Assembly: GCF_023736115.1 (NCBI RefSeq)
Contig: NZ_JAKQZC010000001.1
Coordinates: forward strand, 735,947 to 799,946
Direction: 5' to 3'
DNA: 64,000 bases
Origin: Salinicola avicenniae
GTDB taxonomy: Bacteria; Pseudomonadota; Gammaproteobacteria; Pseudomonadales; Halomonadaceae
This document shows positions 1 to 7,624 of this stretch, in pieces. The notes under the pieces were generated by a model. That model did no database searches and was not told the origin of the DNA. It saw only the letters and a program-made list of their open reading frames with translations. Position 1 is the stretch's first letter. Each line of letters begins with the position of its first letter. The position numbers were made by a program, and so were the translations under genes.

Positions 1-78
1 GTCGGTTGCCCCTGGCCGCTGTCACTGGCGATGGTCATCCTGATGGCCTCCCTGCCGGTATGGATACCTCAAGCGTAG
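1..78 (+). CDS. C-terminal end of a membrane protein (partial)
   Basis: Frame 1 is open from the window edge to a TAG at 76-78. It encodes about 25 residues, mostly hydrophobic (SLAMVILMASLPVWIPQA), which looks like the last membrane helix of a transporter or other inner-membrane protein. No start is visible because the gene begins outside the window. The family cannot be named from so short a tail. It converges on the lrgB gene. Confidence 0.35.
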   Translation, partial: VGCPWPLSLAMVILMASLPVWIPQA

Positions 79-163
79 CGGGCTTGAGGGATCTGTCAGG
101 GGGCGGATGCGGCGCGCTCGAAGGATGCGCTTGGAGAGAGCGGGACAGCCGAGGCCATTCGGA

Positions 164-892
164 TCAGAAGAACAGGTGCCACACCAGGGGCAGCGCCACG
201 GCGGTGAAGGTGCCGGTGAGGCTCATGCCGAGCGAGGCGAAGGCGCCGGCGACGCTGCTGATCTCGAAGGCGCGTACCGTGCCCAGGGCATGGCCGTTGA
301 TGCCCAGTGCCAGGCCGATCAGGCGCGGATCGCGGATTCTCAGCAGGCGGCAGAGCCACTCCACGCCGAAGATCGCGGTGACACCGGTAATGACCAGCGC
401 GCCCATCAACAGCGCAGTCGATCCGCCCAGCTCGCGTGTCAGCCCCATGGCGATCGGCGAGGTGACCGATTTCGGCGCCAACGAGGCCAGTATCTCGACC
501 GGTGCGCCCAGCAGGGCGGCGATGGCCACGGCATAGAGTGCGGCCAGCGTGGCGGAGAGTGGTAGCGTCAGCAGGATCGGTTTCCACAGGGCGCGAATCT
601 GCGGCAGCTGCTGATAGAGCGGCACGGCCAGGGCAACCGTGGCCGGGCCGAGCAGCAGCATCAGCCAGGCGGCGCCTCGGTTGTAGTCCTCGACGCCGAC
701 GGGCAGCACGGCGATCACGGCGGCGATCAGCAGGGCGGCGATCAGCATCGGCGGGCACCAGCTGGGGCGCCGCATCAGCTTGAACACCTGAATGCCCGCG
801 AAGTAGGCGCCAAGCGTCAGCGCGATGGCGGCAACGGGCGTCTCGAACCAGCTCTGTGGCAGGCTGGCGAGGCGCGAGAGCCACTCATTCAT
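164..892 (-). CDS. lrgB: LrgB/CidB family membrane protein
   Basis: A 242-residue, strongly hydrophobic protein with several predicted membrane helices. The conserved LrgB region lies near residues 135-155 (LAPKSVTSPIAMGL), with the glycine-rich GLALGINGHALGT segment near 195. LrgB/CidB proteins pair with a small holin-like LrgA/CidA partner. They have been linked to murein hydrolase control in Staphylococcus and to glycolate or pyruvate export in other organisms. The start overlaps the end of the upstream cidA/lrgA gene by 8 bases, so the two are translationally coupled. The family call is firm; the transported substrate is not known. Confidence 0.9.
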   Translation of the reverse strand: MNEWLSRLASLPQSWFETPVAAIALTLGAYFAGIQVFKLMRRPSWCPPMLIAALLIAAVIAVLPVGVEDYNRGAAWLMLLLGPATVALAVPLYQQLPQIRALWKPILLTLPLSATLAALYAVAIAALLGAPVEILASLAPKSVTSPIAMGLTRELGGSTALLMGALVITGVTAIFGVEWLCRLLRIRDPRLIGLALGINGHALGTVRAFEISSVAGAFASLGMSLTGTFTAVALPLVWHLFF

Positions 893-1250
893 GGGCCGGT
901 GCCTCGGTCGCCGGCGGCAGATAGCGACGCATCAGCAGCAGGCTCGACAGCACGCTGAGCAGGGTACCGACGATCAGCGCGATCAGGATCGCCGGCCACT
1001 GGTGGGCGTAGCGCCCGGCAATGAAGAAGATCTCGACCACGCCGGGCATGATCAGCAGGGCCAGCATCGCGATCAGCGGCTGGCTGACATGCACGATGTC
1101 GTCGTTCATGCGGCCGCGATAAAGGAACCACAGCGCCAGCAGCAGCATGCCGATGACGCCGCTGGGCATGGGCAGGTCGAGCAGCTCGACGCCTGTCTGG
1201 CCGAGAAGCAGGAAACCGAGCAGCCAGAGAAAGCCGCGAAGAACAGACAT
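885..1250 (-). CDS. cidA: CidA/LrgA family holin-like protein
   Basis: A 121-residue protein with four predicted membrane helices and the LrgA/CidA signature near residues 25-50 (LPMPSGVIGMLLLALWFL). The charged C-terminal tail is typical of the family. It is the first gene of a two-gene minus-strand operon with lrgB, which it overlaps. The ATG at 1250 gives the usual length for this family (about 110-140 residues). CidA/LrgA proteins form oligomers in the inner membrane and act with LrgB. Confidence 0.87.
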   Translation of the reverse strand: MSVLRGFLWLLGFLLLGQTGVELLDLPMPSGVIGMLLLALWFLYRGRMNDDIVHVSQPLIAMLALLIMPGVVEIFFIAGRYAHQWPAILIALIVGTLLSVLSSLLLMRRYLPPATEAPAHE

Positions 1251-1735
1251 GAAACGATTCCGGGCAGGCGAAAGGTTCGCATCATAACAAATTGCGGGAT
1301 CGCGCGCGGTCGCCGGTGCGCAGGGCCCCGCACTTTCCGATGACGATTTTCAGCCACCGCGCGGATACGAATCGTGACAATCTGGGCGAGCCCCGCCATG
1401 ACGTGTCGTCGACGCGACAGCCGGTGCAGAAACCATGCACGGGCGTGAACTGCGGCGCAATGTCGCTTATTCTTGGCGATGCCTTCGTTGTGAGTCGATC
1501 ACCGCTGCGGCAGTACAGAGGGGGAAACACTGCACAGAGTGGCGCGCGGTGAAGCGGTCAAGGGCCTACCCGGGCGATTTCGATGATGTGCGTCGCGCTT
1601 GTCGCCACCTGCGGGTGCTGGTTGTCACCCAAGGGTGTCAGCGCCGAGCGAGCGGCGGTCATCGCGTCATGCAGGGAAGCTGCCCCGGACGATAATTCCC
1701 CAGATGAACCATCTTGAGGACAGAGGAAACGCGAC
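1251..1735. other. Intergenic region, divergent cidA / fbaB
   Basis: A 485-base gap between two divergent genes, so it must hold both promoters. Both strands have short open frames, but none has a recognisable protein or a convincing ribosome binding site. I see no clear operator palindrome or RNA. A GAGGAAA ribosome binding site for fbaB lies just before 1736. Confidence 0.5.
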
Positions 1736-2788
1736 ATGACCGATATTGCCAAGCTGCTGGGCGACGAAGCCGACAGCCTTCTCAGCCACACCTGCACGGG
1801 GTTCAAGAAGGACGACCTCTACCTGCCCGGGCCCGACTATGTCGATCGCGTCTTCGCCGACAGCGACCGCAGCCCGCACGTGATGCGCAACCTGCAGACG
1901 CTCTTCAATACCGGTCGTCTGGGAGGCACCGGCTATCTCAGCATTCTGCCGGTTGACCAGGGCATCGAGCACTCCGCAGGCGCCTCGTTCGCGCCCAATC
2001 CGATGTACTTCGATCCCAAGAACATTCTCGAGCTGGCGCTGCAAGGTGGCTGCAACTGCGCCTGCTCGACGCTCGGCGTGCTCTCTTCGGTGGCGCGGCG
2101 CTATGCCCACAAGATCCCGATGATGCTCAAGCTCAACCATAACGAGAGCCTGACGCTGCCGGCCATGTACGAGCAGACCATGTTCGCGCAGATCGAACAG
2201 GCTCACGACATGGGCTGCATCGCGGTCGGCGCCACCATCTACTTCGGCTCCGAGGATTGCCGTCGGCAGATCCAGGAAGTCAGCGAGGCCTTCGAGCGTG
2301 CTCATGAGCTGGGCATGGTCACCGTGCTCTGGTCCTACCTGCGCAACCCCGAGTTCAAGAAGGACGGCACCGACTACCATGTCGCGTCCGATCTCACCAG
2401 CCAGGCGGTGCACCTGGCGGCGACCATCAAGGCCGATATCGTCAAGCAGAAGCTGCCGGAGAACAACGGTGGCTACAAGGCGATCGGCTTCGGCCATACC
2501 CATGACAAGGTCTACAGCGAGCTGACCAGCGATCACCCGGTCGATCTGGCCCGCTACCAGGTGGCCAACTCCTTCATGGGACGTGCCGGACTGATCAACT
2601 CCGGTGGCGGCTCCAAGGGGCACTCCGACATGGGTGAAGCCGTGCGTACCGCCGTGATCAACAAGCGGGCCGGCGGCATGGGCCTGATCTCCGGGCGCAA
2701 GGCGTTCCAGAAGCCGATGAACGAAGGTGTCGAGCTGCTCAACGCGATCCAGGATGTCTATCTCTCCAAGGACGTGACGATCGCCTGA
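1736..2788 (+). CDS. fbaB: Fructose-bisphosphate aldolase, class I (FbaB type)
   Basis: A 350-residue protein of the DhnA/FbaB class I aldolase family, which reversibly cleaves fructose-1,6-bisphosphate to dihydroxyacetone phosphate and glyceraldehyde-3-phosphate through a Schiff base. The likely Schiff-base lysine is Lys237 in [18 protein letters not shown], the position known for E. coli FbaB. The phosphate-site segment [10 protein letters not shown] and the N-terminal [10 protein letters not shown] motif are present. Length equals that of E. coli FbaB. The ATG follows GAGGAAACGCGAC. It appears monocistronic, with a hairpin right after the stop. Confidence 0.95.
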   Translation: MTDIAKLLGDEADSLLSHTCTGFKKDDLYLPGPDYVDRVFADSDRSPHVMRNLQTLFNTGRLGGTGYLSILPVDQGIEHSAGASFAPNPMYFDPKNILELALQGGCNCACSTLGVLSSVARRYAHKIPMMLKLNHNESLTLPAMYEQTMFAQIEQAHDMGCIAVGATIYFGSEDCRRQIQEVSEAFERAHELGMVTVLWSYLRNPEFKKDGTDYHVASDLTSQAVHLAATIKADIVKQKLPENNGGYKAIGFGHTHDKVYSELTSDHPVDLARYQVANSFMGRAGLINSGGGSKGHSDMGEAVRTAVINKRAGGMGLISGRKAFQKPMNEGVELLNAIQDVYLSKDVTIA

Positions 2789-2804
2789 TCGGCATCTTCG
2801 TGGC

Positions 2805-2835
2805 ACGCGCCGAGTCCATCTCGGACTTGGCGCGT
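2805..2835 (+). terminator. Probable terminator hairpin after fbaB
   Basis: A 13-bp stem (ACGCGCCGAGTCC with GGACTTGGCGCGT, one G-U pair) with a 5-base loop begins 17 bases after the fbaB stop. The following run is only GTTCG, so it lacks a strong T tract. Confidence 0.5.
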
Positions 2836-2916
2836 TCGAGACCGCCACATCCCGGCGACGTATCAGCTCTTGCCGTCCCGCCCCAGGCTTCAGTGCCTCA
2901 CGGTCACGCTATCGAC

Positions 2917-2964
2917 CTCGACCTCGACCTCGACCTCGACCTCGACCTCGACCTCGACCTCGAC
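2917..2964. repeat. Tandem hexanucleotide repeat, CTCGAC x 8
   Basis: Eight perfect head-to-tail copies of CTCGAC, preceded by one variant copy (ATCGAC). It lies in the gap between fbaB and tctC and not inside a credible gene. The frame stays open because the unit is a multiple of three, but the resulting Leu-Asp/Ser-Thr/Arg-Ser runs have no surrounding protein. Confidence 0.95.
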
Positions 2965-2992
2965 TCCGGTTGGGTTGCCACGTATCGTGCCT

Positions 2993-3082
2993 GTCCTCTG
3001 TCCTCTGTCCTCTGTCCTCTGTCCTCTGTCCTCTGTCCTCTGTCCTCTGTCCTCTGTCCTCTGTCCTCTGTCCTCTGTCCTC
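2993..3082. repeat. Tandem heptanucleotide repeat, GTCCTCT x 12.9
   Basis: Twelve perfect copies of GTCCTCT plus six bases of a thirteenth, starting only 28 bases after the CTCGAC array. The top strand is pure pyrimidine except for one G per unit, giving a long polypyrimidine/polypurine mirror-like tract. A 7-bp unit is not a multiple of three, so copy-number change would shift any reading frame across it. Confidence 0.95.
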
Positions 3083-3218
3083 GCGAGCCCCCGCTGTCCG
3101 GCTCGGTCGCTGAATCTCGCCGTGTTAGACCAAAGCCGATTGGCGGCGTCTTTCCGGTAGGCGTATGTCTCAAGGGCATTTTTATCGCCGCGACTTTAGT
3201 CTGAAGACCTAAGTTGAA

Positions 3219-3229
3219 TTGTCTGACAA
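3219..3229. promoter_or_regulatory. FadR/GntR-type palindrome upstream of tctC
   Basis: TTGTCTGACAA is a perfect palindrome around a central T. It fits the TNGTNNNACNA pattern bound by many FadR-subfamily GntR regulators. It sits 115 bases before the tctC start, where a promoter for the tct operon is expected. No regulator gene lies next to it; the two GntR proteins at 23.9 kb and 63 kb are possible binders. The site was found by eye only. Confidence 0.4.
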
Positions 3230-3343
3230 AGTTCCCTTCTTTACCTTGCAGGTCGTGATCAATGGTAACGCTATCATTTGGTTCCCGATGACGAGACAGG
3301 CCGATGCTGGCCCGCGGGAAGCAACGGTGAAGGGAGACGTATC

Positions 3344-4402
3344 ATGCGAACGAATTGGAGCAAGACCAGCCTGGCACTGCTGGCCAGTGCCGCCATGGGG
3401 CTCGGCGCCACCGCCCAGGCCGCCGACGACTGCCCGCTGCCGGGCAACCTGCGCGTCGTGATCGGTTCGACCTCGACCGGTGGCGACACGTACCAGAATT
3501 CGAGCATCGTGGTCGATCACCTGGCCGAGAAGCTCGACATCAATGCCAAGGTCGACGCTGTCGGTGCCATGGCCGGCTTCCGCGCACTCGAACGCAGCCG
3601 CCACGGCAATACCGTGATGATCTTCCACGACCAGTCCTACCTCGGCAATCTCTACGGCGTGAACGGCTATCCCGACATTTTCGCGGACTACCAGATCGGA
3701 CCGACGGTCGCGATCAATCCGGGTAACGCTTACCTGGTGCCCAAGGATTCGCCCTATCAGAACCTGCAGGAGATCATCGATGCCGCCGGCAACGGCGAGC
3801 AGGTGCGCGTGGCGATCCAGCCGGGCGGCGTCTCCGAGATCGGCTTTTCGGCGCTCAAGAATGCCGTGCGGCTGCAGTATCCGGGGCAGGAAGGCAACAT
3901 CGTCGCGGTCAACACCGGCTCCCAGGCGGACAAGAACCAGCTGCTGTTCGACGGTGCCGTGGACGTGATCAACGGGTCGGTGCAGGCCAACGAGCAGTAC
4001 ACCCAGCTGCCGGAAGACGACCAGAAGGCGATGCGCTTCGTCTGGCTGACCGCCCGCGAGGATACGATCGAGCAGACCAACGAGGCGGGCATGGGCGACA
4101 CCTCCCGCGAGCAGCTGCTGGCCTACGTGGCGCCCAACGTCAGCGTGCCGATGAATGAAGGCGCGGACGAGAACTTCACCTTCGATAAGGAGTTCTTCTT
4201 CCTCTACAACAAGGACATGGACCCGGCCGCCATCGACTGCATCGACAACGCGCTGGCCGAGATCTACGACGAGGGCGGGATCCAGGAGCAGCAGAAGCGC
4301 TCGTTCTTCGTGCCCGACTTCAAGCCGTCCGCCGAAGCGGCGAGCTACCTCGAGCAGAAGCGGGATCAATACGAGTCGATCATCGACAATCTCGACGGTT
4401 GA
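3344..4402 (+). CDS. tctC: Tripartite tricarboxylate transporter, periplasmic binding protein
   Basis: A 352-residue exported protein. The signal peptide (basic start, hydrophobic core to about residue 24, cleavage after AQAA) is followed by a TctC/Bug-type domain. The segment VVIGSTSTGGDTYQNS near residue 37 corresponds to the ligand loop of this family. The start at 3344 is preceded by AGGGAG; in-frame starts further upstream would place extra residues before the signal peptide. It heads a tctC-tctB-tctA operon. TctC proteins hand carboxylates such as citrate to a Na+-driven TctAB permease; the actual ligand here is unknown. No TctDE two-component genes are nearby. Confidence 0.87.
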   Translation: MRTNWSKTSLALLASAAMGLGATAQAADDCPLPGNLRVVIGSTSTGGDTYQNSSIVVDHLAEKLDINAKVDAVGAMAGFRALERSRHGNTVMIFHDQSYLGNLYGVNGYPDIFADYQIGPTVAINPGNAYLVPKDSPYQNLQEIIDAAGNGEQVRVAIQPGGVSEIGFSALKNAVRLQYPGQEGNIVAVNTGSQADKNQLLFDGAVDVINGSVQANEQYTQLPEDDQKAMRFVWLTAREDTIEQTNEAGMGDTSREQLLAYVAPNVSVPMNEGADENFTFDKEFFFLYNKDMDPAAIDCIDNALAEIYDEGGIQEQQKRSFFVPDFKPSAEAASYLEQKRDQYESIIDNLDG

Positions 4403-4576
4403 TACCGCCGGCACCGGCCACGATCGCGGCCGGTGCCGCCCTTTCCACCCCGACGAACCCCGTGATACGCCCCGCGTCGACACCCTCGCTCTGCCGCGAT
4501 GGGCTCGCGCCGACGCCGCACACGGACCCGTTTTCTCGATGCTGTCGGCGGTAAGCCGGCGCAGGAGCCGCTTTCC

Positions 4577-5020
4577 ATGGAAAGCCATTGGCTATCGCTG
4601 CTCGATGTCTCCATCGACTTCGATCAATCGCATCTGTTCTTTCCGCGTATCGTCACCTGGGTGCTGGTTATCCTGCTGGGCCTCATCCTGGTGACGCGCT
4701 ACCGCCGCGTGATGCCGGGTATCCAGCGTGCCGGGCGTGTGCTGGCGGGGCGTGAAGGCCATTTCGATCACAAGCGTTTCTTCGGCACGCTGATACTGAC
4801 CACGCTCTACTTCTATCTGATGGGCGTCCTGAGCGATGTCTTTCCCAATACGGGATACAGCTTTTTGATCATGTCGGTGGTCTTCGTGCTGTCGCTGTCG
4901 CTGCTCTATCTCGACCGCTTCACGCCGCGCCTGCTGACGATCGTCATCCTGAATGCGCTGATCGCGCCGACGCTGGCGTGGTACGTGCTCTCCCAGCTTT
5001 TCCGCATCACGCTGCCCTGA
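4577..5020 (+). CDS. tctB: Tripartite tricarboxylate transporter, small permease subunit
   Basis: A 147-residue membrane protein with four predicted helices, as in TctB. I chose the ATG at 4577 because GGAG lies at 4564-4567 and the longer version would add an arginine-rich stretch unlike the family. It sits between tctC and tctA, 15 bases before the latter. TctB is the small, poorly conserved integral subunit that works with the large TctA channel. The call rests on topology and gene order more than on sequence motifs. Confidence 0.8.
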   Translation: MESHWLSLLDVSIDFDQSHLFFPRIVTWVLVILLGLILVTRYRRVMPGIQRAGRVLAGREGHFDHKRFFGTLILTTLYFYLMGVLSDVFPNTGYSFLIMSVVFVLSLSLLYLDRFTPRLLTIVILNALIAPTLAWYVLSQLFRITLP

Positions 5021-5035
5021 CCGGAGAGACTCATC

Positions 5036-6544
5036 ATGGATATCCTCTCTCATCTCACGCCGCTGTTCTTCGGCCTGATCGCCGCCGGTACGCTGATCGG
5101 CATCATCTTCGGCGCGATTCCCGGGATGACCGCGACCATGGCGGTGGCGGTCTGCTTGCCGCTGACCTACGCCTTCGGGCTCGAGAATGGCATCGCGCTG
5201 CTGCTGGGGCTCTACGTCGGCGGCATCTCCGGCGGCATGGTGCCGGCGGTGCTGCTCAATATTCCGGGGACGCCGTCGTCGATCACCACGACCTTCGACG
5301 GCTACCCGATGGCGCAGCGTGGCGAAGGCGAGCGGGCGCTCAAGACCGGTATCGTGGCGTCGATCTTCGGCGGGCTGTTCAGCGCCGCAGTGCTCTTCTT
5401 CTTCGCGCCGGTACTCTCGGACTTCGCGATCCAGTTTTCCAACGTCGAGAAGTTCCTGATCATTCTGCTGGCGCTGACGGTGATCGCCTCGCTCTGTTCC
5501 AACATGCTGATGGGCATCTTCAGCGGCGTGCTCGGTGTCTGGCTGAGCCTGATCGGCACCTACTCGATCATGGACGGCGGCAACGGCGAAACCCGTCTGA
5601 TGTTCGACTGGATGGAGTACCACCTGATCGACGGTTTCTCGCTGCTACCGGTGCTGATCGGGATCTTCGGCTTGACCACCGTGCTGCTGGATGCCGAAAA
5701 CGGTTTCAAGGACGAAGCCGCCCAGGGGCCGATCTCGCTGAAGAACGGCAAGCGCTTCTCGTTCGGTGTGTTCAAGGGGCAGCTGACCAATCTGGTTCGC
5801 TCTTCGGGCATCGGCACCTTCGTCGGCATGCTGCCGGGCGTCGGCGGCAGCGCCGCCTCGGTGCTGGCCTACAGCCAGGAGAAGAACTTTTCGCGCGACT
5901 CGTCGCAGATGGGCAAGGGCGCGCCACAGGGGATCGTCTCTTCGGAGTCCTCGAACAACGCCCTGACCGGCGGTGCGCTGGTGCCGCTGCTGTCGCTGGG
6001 GATTCCGGGGGATTCGACCACCGCGATCCTGATCGGCGCCTTCACGCTGCAAGGGATTCAGGTCGGACCGCTGTTCATCGGCAACAACCTCGATACCTGG
6101 TACCTGATGATCATCGCTCTGGTGGTCGCCAACTTCCTGATGTTCGGCATCATGTACTTTGCAATCCGACGCATCGCCAAGGTGGTCGAGGTACCCAAGT
6201 ACATCCTGTATCCGCTGATCATCATGATGTGCGTCGTCGGCGCCTATGCGATCAACTACGGCATCATGTTCGATGTCTGGACGCTGCTGATCTTCGGTCT
6301 CTTCGGCTGGGTCGCGCACAAGATCGGGCTGGAAGTGGTGCCGCTGATCATCGGCTTCATCCTCGGCAAGTCGGCGGAGGTCTACTTCGTCAAGAGCCTG
6401 GAGTCCTACGGCAACTTCTCGATCTTCTTCACCAAGAGCCCGATCGCCATGGTGCTCTGGGCGCTGATCGCGGTGTCGCTGGCGTTCGCGATCTACCTGC
6501 GCCTGCGTAACCGTCGCGAGACCCGTACCACGACAGTGAGTTGA
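5036..6544 (+). CDS. tctA: Tripartite tricarboxylate transporter, large permease subunit
   Basis: A 502-residue polytopic protein, the standard TctA length. It has the duplicated glycine/proline-rich signatures of the family: GAIPGMTATMAVAVCLPLTY near residue 26 and GMLPGVGGSAASVLAYSQEK near 264. LLNIPGTPSSITTTFDGYP and LLSLGIPGDSTTAILIGAF are also present. A GGAGAG ribosome binding site lies 8 bases before the ATG. It is the last gene of the operon, followed by a strong inverted repeat. Transport is expected to be driven by an ion gradient; the substrate is not determined. Confidence 0.93.
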   Translation: MDILSHLTPLFFGLIAAGTLIGIIFGAIPGMTATMAVAVCLPLTYAFGLENGIALLLGLYVGGISGGMVPAVLLNIPGTPSSITTTFDGYPMAQRGEGERALKTGIVASIFGGLFSAAVLFFFAPVLSDFAIQFSNVEKFLIILLALTVIASLCSNMLMGIFSGVLGVWLSLIGTYSIMDGGNGETRLMFDWMEYHLIDGFSLLPVLIGIFGLTTVLLDAENGFKDEAAQGPISLKNGKRFSFGVFKGQLTNLVRSSGIGTFVGMLPGVGGSAASVLAYSQEKNFSRDSSQMGKGAPQGIVSSESSNNALTGGALVPLLSLGIPGDSTTAILIGAFTLQGIQVGPLFIGNNLDTWYLMIIALVVANFLMFGIMYFAIRRIAKVVEVPKYILYPLIIMMCVVGAYAINYGIMFDVWTLLIFGLFGWVAHKIGLEVVPLIIGFILGKSAEVYFVKSLESYGNFSIFFTKSPIAMVLWALIAVSLAFAIYLRLRNRRETRTTTVS

Positions 6545-6603
6545 ACCTCGACGGTTACCGGTCCGGTTGGTTGTCGGCAGGGTACACCGATAGTCGGGAC
6601 GAT

Positions 6604-6645
6604 CACGCAAGAGGCCACGCCGGTGACGGCGTGGCCTCTTGCGTG
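6604..6645. terminator. Bidirectional terminator between tctA and ribH
   Basis: A perfect 19-bp stem (6604-6622 with 6627-6645) around a GTGA loop lies between the convergent tctA and ribH genes. It has no long T run on either side, but its place and length suit a shared terminator. Confidence 0.7.
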
Positions 6646-6661
6646 TCTGGCATCGGCTGGC

Positions 6662-7159
6662 TCAGTCGGCGCTGAGCTTGCGTACCTGATGCAGGTTTTC
6701 CATCGTCGTGAGACACGCTTCGGCCGCTTCGCGCCCCTTGCTCAGGAAGTGTTCGCGGAAGAAGCTCGTGTGCGATTCGTGCTCGTGGAAGTGGTGCGGC
6801 GTCAGCACGGCTGAGATTACCGGGACTTCCTGTTCCACCTGCAGGGCCATCATGGCATCGATGACCGCGGTCGAGACGAAGTCGTGGCGGTAGATGCCGC
6901 CGTCGACGATGAAACCGGAGGCGACGATCGCAGCATAGCGGCCGCTCTTGGCCAGGAGTTTCGCCTGCAGCGGGATCTCGAACACGCCGGGAACCGTGTA
7001 GGTGTCCACCTGGTCGGTGGAGAAACCGCGCTCGGCGACGGTGGCCAGAAAGCTCGCGTGGCAGTTTTCGACGATATCGCCGTGCCAGTCGGCGCGAATG
7101 AAGGCGATGCGCCGCGAGAGTGTCTGCTCGGAAAGCTGCGGCGGATAGGGCTGATTCAT
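6662..7159 (-). CDS. ribH: 6,7-dimethyl-8-ribityllumazine synthase, RibH2-like
   Basis: A 165-residue lumazine synthase, which condenses ribityl-amino-pyrimidinedione with dihydroxybutanone phosphate in riboflavin synthesis. Seen are the substrate segment YTVPGVFEIPLQAK near residue 53, SGFIVDGGIYRHDFVSTAVI, and the catalytic His region TPHHFHEHESH near 122. GIYRHDF and HHFHEHESH resemble the decameric type II (RibH2) enzymes of Brucella and rhizobia more than the E. coli icosahedral type. It stands alone, without ribD, ribE or ribBA, behind an FMN riboswitch. The ATG at 7159 gives full family length. Confidence 0.9.
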   Translation of the reverse strand: MNQPYPPQLSEQTLSRRIAFIRADWHGDIVENCHASFLATVAERGFSTDQVDTYTVPGVFEIPLQAKLLAKSGRYAAIVASGFIVDGGIYRHDFVSTAVIDAMMALQVEQEVPVISAVLTPHHFHEHESHTSFFREHFLSKGREAAEACLTTMENLHQVRKLSAD

Positions 7160-7308
7160 GGTCGTTTCCCGTAGTCAGTGGCGGAGGTCACGCTAACCAG
7201 AATCAGGGCTGCGGCTCGCTTGAAAACGGGAAGGCGGTGAGGCGAACGCGAGCCGGCCGGCAGCCGGGAACGCGGTCGATCGACCGAATCGTCGTTGCAA
7301 GAGACACC

Positions 7309-7468
7309 GTTCTCTTTCATCCGGACTATGACCGTCGGCTTCGGAATTGCACCGAATCTGCTGACCCCGGAAACCGCTGCCGGGCGCTCGCGGGCTTGAG
7401 TATCGCGTGCCTGTCGGCCATCGATACGCTTTACCGCCGGTGGGGACTTTCACCCCGCCCTGAGAACC
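7309..7468 (-). promoter_or_regulatory. FMN riboswitch (RFN element) controlling ribH
   Basis: Read on the minus strand, the region has all core RFN blocks in order: AGGGCGGGGTGAAAGTCCCC, ACCGGCGGTAAA, a GCCCGCGAGCGCCC arm, GGTCAGCAGATTCGGTG, CAATTCCGAAGCCGACGG, and TATAGTCCGGATGAAAGAGA. Helix P1 forms between GTTCTC near 7467 and GAGAAC at 7309-7314. FMN binding to this element normally lowers expression of riboflavin genes. It ends about 150 bases before the ribH start, enough room for an expression platform. Confidence 0.95.
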
Positions 7469-7505
7469 GTAGACGGCGGCCGAGGGCCGCCGTCTACGGT
7501 TCTCA
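7461..7505. repeat. Perfect 21-bp inverted repeat overlapping riboswitch P1
   Basis: Bases 7461-7481 are exactly complementary to 7485-7505, with a 3-base spacer. In the ribH transcript this hairpin comes first, and its 3' arm contains the 5' strand of riboswitch helix P1 (GGTTCTCA). The hairpin and P1 therefore cannot form together. No T run follows on either strand, so a simple terminator is unlikely. It lies between divergent ribH and the SorC gene. Confidence 0.9.
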
Positions 7506-7624
7506 GTCTACGCCCATCGTCGCTGGCGAGAAAGGCCGAACGCGCGCGTGGCTATGGTATCTTGAGTCGATCGACGCCGATCGCAACACAACCCCCTGAC
7601 ACCTCTGGAAAAACGGAAGCGTGC

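Noticed and set aside
2917..3082. CRISPR-like array
   Set aside because: The repeats are 6 and 7 bp, directly adjoining, with no spacers, and no cas genes are present.
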